A stretch of DNA of 24,156 nucleotides from DASZHA01 sp035938265 (GTDB taxonomy: Bacteria > Chloroflexota > Dormibacteria > DASZGP01), in contig DASZHA010000093.1 of assembly GCA_035938265.1 (NCBI GenBank), positions 1-24,156 on the forward strand, read 5' to 3'. Numbering within the stretch: the stretch's first letter is position 1; every line of letters starts with the position of its first letter. The translations under genes were made by a program, and so were the position numbers. Below the pieces are notes generated by a model that saw nothing but the letters and a program-made list of their open reading frames with translations, was not told the origin of the DNA and ran no database searches. This document shows, piece after piece, positions 21,492 to 24,156 of the stretch.

Positions 21492-21529
21492 GCTTGGTGG
21501 CCTTGACTGTGAGAACCCGAGGGGAATCG

Positions 21530-21535
21530 AGTTTA
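21530..21535 (-). promoter_or_regulatory. Candidate -10 box (TAAACT) for the thiolase gene
   Basis: TAAACT fits TAnnnT and would give a leader of about 44 nt that includes the AGGAGAG ribosome site. No clear -35 element is seen. It lies in the 79-nt gap after the propeller protein gene. Confidence 0.35.
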
Positions 21536-21558
21536 GTCCGGCCGTCGTGGCGCCGGGG

Positions 21559-22779
21559 TCACCAGCCCGGGATCAAACCGGTGCCGAGGTCCACCTCGCT
21601 ACCGTCGGGCTGCACGATCACGACCGAGTCCAGGGCACTCTGGGACTGGGGACAGTTCCGACCGGTGAGGTCCTGGCAGGGGACCAGCTGGGGGCCCCGC
21701 TGCGCCAAAGCGATGGCAAACCCCTGGCCTCCCGGCTCCACGGTGCCGGCGGCGAGGTAGTCGGGGCCGCCGTACCTCCAAGTCTGCACCCGATCGCTGA
21801 CACCGCGGACCTCGTAGGTGGGGATGTCCTGGGGCCCGTGGAAGATCATCAGCCGTTTGCCGTCCCCGCTGAAGGCCAGGACCTCGCCCCCGGCGAACTC
21901 GGCCACCGTCGTCCCGTCGATGGTTCGCTGGACCACGGTGGAGGAGGCCCCTCCCGCCCCCATCGCCGCGTTGGCGGCGGTGAGGGTGGCGTCAGCGGTG
22001 GTGGCAACGCTCAGGTACTCCCCCGAGGCCAGCCCCTCATGATGCAGGAGCCGGCCGTCCGACAGCCGGTACAACCACCACTGGCTGCGGGATAGACCGA
22101 CGCCATACGTCACCAGCACCCGGTCGTGCCCGGGGGCGCAGGTGCTGACGTCGTAGGCCACGTTGCCGCCGGGCGCGGCGGCGAAGCGGACGACGTCCCT
22201 GGGCTGCTTCCCTGGCTCGACCAGCCAGAGGACCGGCGTCACCAGCCCGCTGGTGGCGTTGGTCTCGTAGCGGATACCGCAGAGGTGGCGGTTGTCGTCT
22301 CCCCAGGCGGCGGTGGAGCTACCGGCCCCGACCGTGCCGACCAGCCCCCCAGCCTGGTCATAGACGGTGTCATCCACGCGGACCCGCGATCCGTCGGGAG
22401 AGGCCTTGATGCCATTGAGGATGGTGCCCTGGTTGTAAATCCTGGGCCCGACTGTGTCGGGCAGCTTGACCGTGCCCACCACCCGCCCGTCCCACCCGAT
22501 CGCCTGCAGCCACGACGGCCGCTCGGGGTAGGCGACGTAGACCACAGGCAACCGCGCCGGCGGGGCACCGTGGTCGCGGATCGCGCTATCGTTGCCACCG
22601 ATTACGACGGACCCGGAGGGGCTTGGAGTTTGCACCCTCGCTGTTGGCGTCGAGGGAGACGGGTGCCGGACAACGTAGATCGCCACCCCTATCACGGCGG
22701 CCGCGGCGACGGCCAGGACGCCGACGAACGCCGCCACCCTGAGGCCCTGCCTCGCTGGTCGATCGCGCAGGCTGCTCAT
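21559..22779 (-). CDS. Membrane-anchored beta-propeller-like protein
   Basis: The 406-residue product has a basic cytoplasmic start (SSLRDRPARQGLR), one hydrophobic span (VAAFVGVLAVAAAAVIGVAI, about 15-34), a Ser/Thr/Pro tether, and a beta-rich exterior domain. Blade-like phrases include IKASPDGSRVRVDD, TAAWGDDNRHLCGIRY and VLAFSGDGKRLMIFHG, spaced about 40-60 residues apart as in TolB/WD40-like propellers. Cysteines are present in HLCGIR, TCAPGH, PCQDL and NCPQS. I recognise no family. Its closest look-alike in the window is the lipoprotein at 7993-8931. Starts at ATG 22779, 12 nt after a TATATT box, divergent from the acyl-CoA dehydrogenase family gene (55 bp apart). Confidence 0.78.
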   Translation of the reverse strand: MSSLRDRPARQGLRVAAFVGVLAVAAAAVIGVAIYVVRHPSPSTPTARVQTPSPSGSVVIGGNDSAIRDHGAPPARLPVVYVAYPERPSWLQAIGWDGRVVGTVKLPDTVGPRIYNQGTILNGIKASPDGSRVRVDDTVYDQAGGLVGTVGAGSSTAAWGDDNRHLCGIRYETNATSGLVTPVLWLVEPGKQPRDVVRFAAAPGGNVAYDVSTCAPGHDRVLVTYGVGLSRSQWWLYRLSDGRLLHHEGLASGEYLSVATTADATLTAANAAMGAGGASSTVVQRTIDGTTVAEFAGGEVLAFSGDGKRLMIFHGPQDIPTYEVRGVSDRVQTWRYGGPDYLAAGTVEPGGQGFAIALAQRGPQLVPCQDLTGRNCPQSQSALDSVVIVQPDGSEVDLGTGLIPGW

Positions 22780-22791
22780 CCGGTAGGCCCG

Positions 22792-22797
22792 AATATA
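22792..22797 (-). promoter_or_regulatory. -10 box (TATATT) for the propeller protein gene
   Basis: TATATT on the minus strand lies 12 nt before the ATG at 22779, giving a leader of roughly 5 nt without a Shine-Dalgarno sequence. On the opposite strand TTTACT lies exactly 6 nt before ATG 22835 and is a weaker candidate for the divergent gene. Confidence 0.4.
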
Positions 22798-22834
22798 GGC
22801 CGTGCGTCGCGCCAGCGTTCTGTTTACTTAGGGC

Positions 22835-24007
22835 ATGGCCGAGGACCGGTTCGTTGAGGTTGCCGCGGAGCTGGCGGAGAAGTTCGCCGAAACATCGGCC
22901 GACCATGACCGCAGCGGCGTGGTGCCGCACGAGAACCTCGAGCTGGCCCGCCGCCGCGGGGCGCCCGCGCTGACCGTCGCCACTGAGTTCGGCGGCATGG
23001 GAGCCAACCTGCTCGAGTTCGCCCGCTACCAGGAGCGCCTGGCGCGCGGCGATGGCGCCACCGCCCTGATCCTGGCGATGCACCACATGCTGATCGGGGG
23101 CGAGGGTGAGTCAGGCCTGTGGACCCAGGCCAGCTTCGAGGCCGTGTGCCGCGCCGCGGTGCAGCAGGGCGCCCTGGTCAACGCCGCCGCGACCGAGCCC
23201 GGCAGAGGCACCCCCTCCCAGGGCGGATTACCCGGTACCACGGCCACGCCGGCCAGGGGCGTCGACGCGGCCGACCCGGCACCCGACAGCCAGTGGACGA
23301 TCAATGGCGTCAAGGCCTACACCACCGGCGCGCCGGAGCTCGGTTTCCTGCGGGTCGCCGCGCGCGTCGACCCACCCGCAGGGGAGCCGTACGGAGCCCG
23401 GTTCCTGGTCCAGCTGCCGTCACCAGGGGTCCGGCTTGTCGAGCCGGCATGGGACCCGGTCGGGCTCAAGGCCGCCGCCAACCAGGACGTCCACTTCGCG
23501 GATGCCCCGGTCCTCTTCTTGTACCGCGAGGACCGCCGCGGCTGCGAGGGCAACACCTGGTTCCAGGTCGCCATCGCGGCTACCTACCTCGGCATCGGGC
23601 AGGCCGCCTACGAGGCCGGTAGGGACTATGCCCACGGCCGCCAGGTGGGTGCGGGCGACCGCGTCGTCACCGACCTGGAGTCGGTCAGGGTGCGCCTGGG
23701 TCGCAGCCGCGGCGACCTGATGGTGGCGCGCCGCAACCTCTTCGCCACCGCCGCCGACTGGACCGAGCTGCCGCCGGCGCGCCGGGAGGAGCTGGTCAGC
23801 GCGGTGGCCCTGGCCAAGGTCGCCGCCGTCAACGCCGCCGCGTCCGCGGCCGACGCGTCCCTCCGTCTTGCCGGCGGGGCGGGCCTTGACCGCCGGCTGC
23901 CACTGGAGCGATACGTCCGCGAGACCCGAGCCGGCCTGGCACATCCACCGGTTGACGACGTCGCCTACATCGCGCTCGCGGCCGAGGACCTGGAGCACCA
24001 CCCGTGA
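22835..24007 (+). CDS. Acyl-CoA dehydrogenase family flavoprotein, atypical active site
   Basis: The 390-residue protein has the acyl-CoA dehydrogenase fold. Visible are the N-terminal helical domain with FGGMGANLLEFARYQERLAR near 50-69, the flavin-binding middle-domain motif NAAATEPGRGTPSQGG near 115-130, WTINGVKAYTTGAPE near 154-168, and a C-terminal segment LAGGAGLDRRLPLERYVRET near 347-366. The last element is followed by RAGLAHPPVDD; canonical dehydrogenases have YEGTxxIQ here with the catalytic Glu. RAGLxHPP is what I recall from the SfnB/DszC-like monooxygenase and related subgroup, so the reaction may be flavin-dependent oxygenation or something other than simple dehydrogenation. ATG start with TTTACT 6 nt upstream. 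Its TGA overlaps the GTG of a 28-residue membrane peptide gene. Confidence 0.85.
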   Translation: MAEDRFVEVAAELAEKFAETSADHDRSGVVPHENLELARRRGAPALTVATEFGGMGANLLEFARYQERLARGDGATALILAMHHMLIGGEGESGLWTQASFEAVCRAAVQQGALVNAAATEPGRGTPSQGGLPGTTATPARGVDAADPAPDSQWTINGVKAYTTGAPELGFLRVAARVDPPAGEPYGARFLVQLPSPGVRLVEPAWDPVGLKAAANQDVHFADAPVLFLYREDRRGCEGNTWFQVAIAATYLGIGQAAYEAGRDYAHGRQVGAGDRVVTDLESVRVRLGRSRGDLMVARRNLFATAADWTELPPARREELVSAVALAKVAAVNAAASAADASLRLAGGAGLDRRLPLERYVRETRAGLAHPPVDDVAYIALAAEDLEHHP

Positions 24008-24090
24008 GCCTTGCCGCAACCATCGTGGCGGTGGTCCTGGGGATGCTGGTGCTCGCCGTGGTGGTCGTGATCGCCGAGAAGCGGCGCTAG
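24004..24090 (+). CDS. 28-residue single-span membrane peptide
   Basis: The GTG at 24004 overlaps the stop of the acyl-CoA dehydrogenase family gene (GTGA) and opens 28 codons: polar SLAAT, an unbroken hydrophobic stretch of about 18 residues (IVAVVLGMLVLAVVVVIA), and a basic end EKRR before TAG. This is a textbook tail-in single-span peptide, and the GTGA overlap is the coupling type used four more times (as GTGA, ATGA or TGATG) between sure genes in this window. It might anchor or modulate a partner. Its short length means it could also be chance. Confidence 0.5.
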   Translation: MSLAATIVAVVLGMLVLAVVVVIAEKRR

Positions 24091-24111
24091 TACCGGCGCA
24101 GCCGGGCGGCG

Positions 24112-24156
24112 CTAGACCAGGTTGAGGGGGTCGAGGAGCTTCTCGCGCTCCGCGGG
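24112..24156 (-). CDS. 3' end of an unidentified gene
   Basis: A minus-strand frame enters at the right edge and ends at a TAG (24114-24112), giving PAEREKLLDPLNLV as the last 14 residues. All but the stop have G or C at the third position, as in the sure genes. It is convergent with the small membrane peptide gene, 21 nt apart. Too short to identify. Confidence 0.4.
   Translation of the reverse strand, partial: PAEREKLLDPLNLV

Noticed and set aside
20298..24007. Thiolase plus acyl-CoA dehydrogenase family gene as a beta-oxidation operon
   Set aside because: They are on opposite strands with an unrelated propeller protein gene between them, and the flavoprotein lacks the dehydrogenase catalytic motif.
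1..24156. Search for tRNA, rRNA, CRISPR arrays, transposases, integrases and phage genes
   Set aside because: Nothing supporting any of these was found by reading both strands; no evenly spaced repeats or terminal inverted repeats were seen.

Overview
The window is about 24 kb of gene-dense, very GC-rich bacterial chromosome. Third codon positions are strongly G/C, intergenic gaps are short, and about half of the starts are GTG or TTG. I see no rRNA, tRNA, CRISPR array, transposase, integrase or att-like site. The gene content looks like a free-living soil or sediment heterotroph with a single-membrane style cell: lipoproteins, many membrane-anchored extracytoplasmic proteins, a coproporphyrin-type ferrochelatase and a PknB-like kinase. 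My best guess is a Chloroflexota/Dormibacterota-like or deep actinobacterial lineage. That is an inference from style, not a marker-gene result.

Layout. (1) 1-6142: the 5' end of a probable exported penicillin-acylase-like protein on the minus strand; divergently, a large secreted C-terminally anchored protein of unknown function; then a tight run of an ion-channel-like membrane protein, a LivH-type permease, and a LivM permease fused to a LivG ATPase. (2) 6167-10159: an anchored exported protein on the minus strand and, divergently, two lipoproteins followed by a CPA2-type cation/proton antiporter. (3) 10131-17617, all minus: Ser/Thr kinase, coupled membrane-anchored protein, M1 aminopeptidase with HEAT repeats, hemE and hemH; three of the four junctions are 4-nt stop/start overlaps. 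(4) 17718-20206: uppP, a 64-aa membrane protein, a convergent cupredoxin lipoprotein, and a SHOCT-domain membrane protein. (5) 20298-24156: thiolase and a membrane-anchored propeller-like protein on the minus strand, an acyl-CoA dehydrogenase-family flavoprotein coupled to a 28-aa membrane peptide on the plus strand, and the 3' tip of another minus-strand gene.

The most interesting signal is regulatory. Five genes have a TAnnnT -10 box ending exactly 6 or 7 nt before an ATG or GTG start (starts at 190, 261, 2157, 17617, 17718), which predicts leaderless mRNAs. In contrast, all four well-supported TTG starts (18626, 19673, 19850, 21479) have a clear Shine-Dalgarno sequence 6-8 nt upstream. The window therefore appears to show two separate initiation modes. 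This pattern also corrects the start of the kinase and of UppP.

I found no convincing new defence, mobile or biosynthetic system. The unusual points are mainly protein architectures: the LivM-LivG fusion, a HemE with a long Pro/Glu-rich tail, a kinase with two membrane spans around an extracytoplasmic domain, a DUF4399-like/cupredoxin lipoprotein, and an acyl-CoA dehydrogenase family member lacking the usual catalytic glutamate motif. No gap longer than 300 bases lacks a gene.
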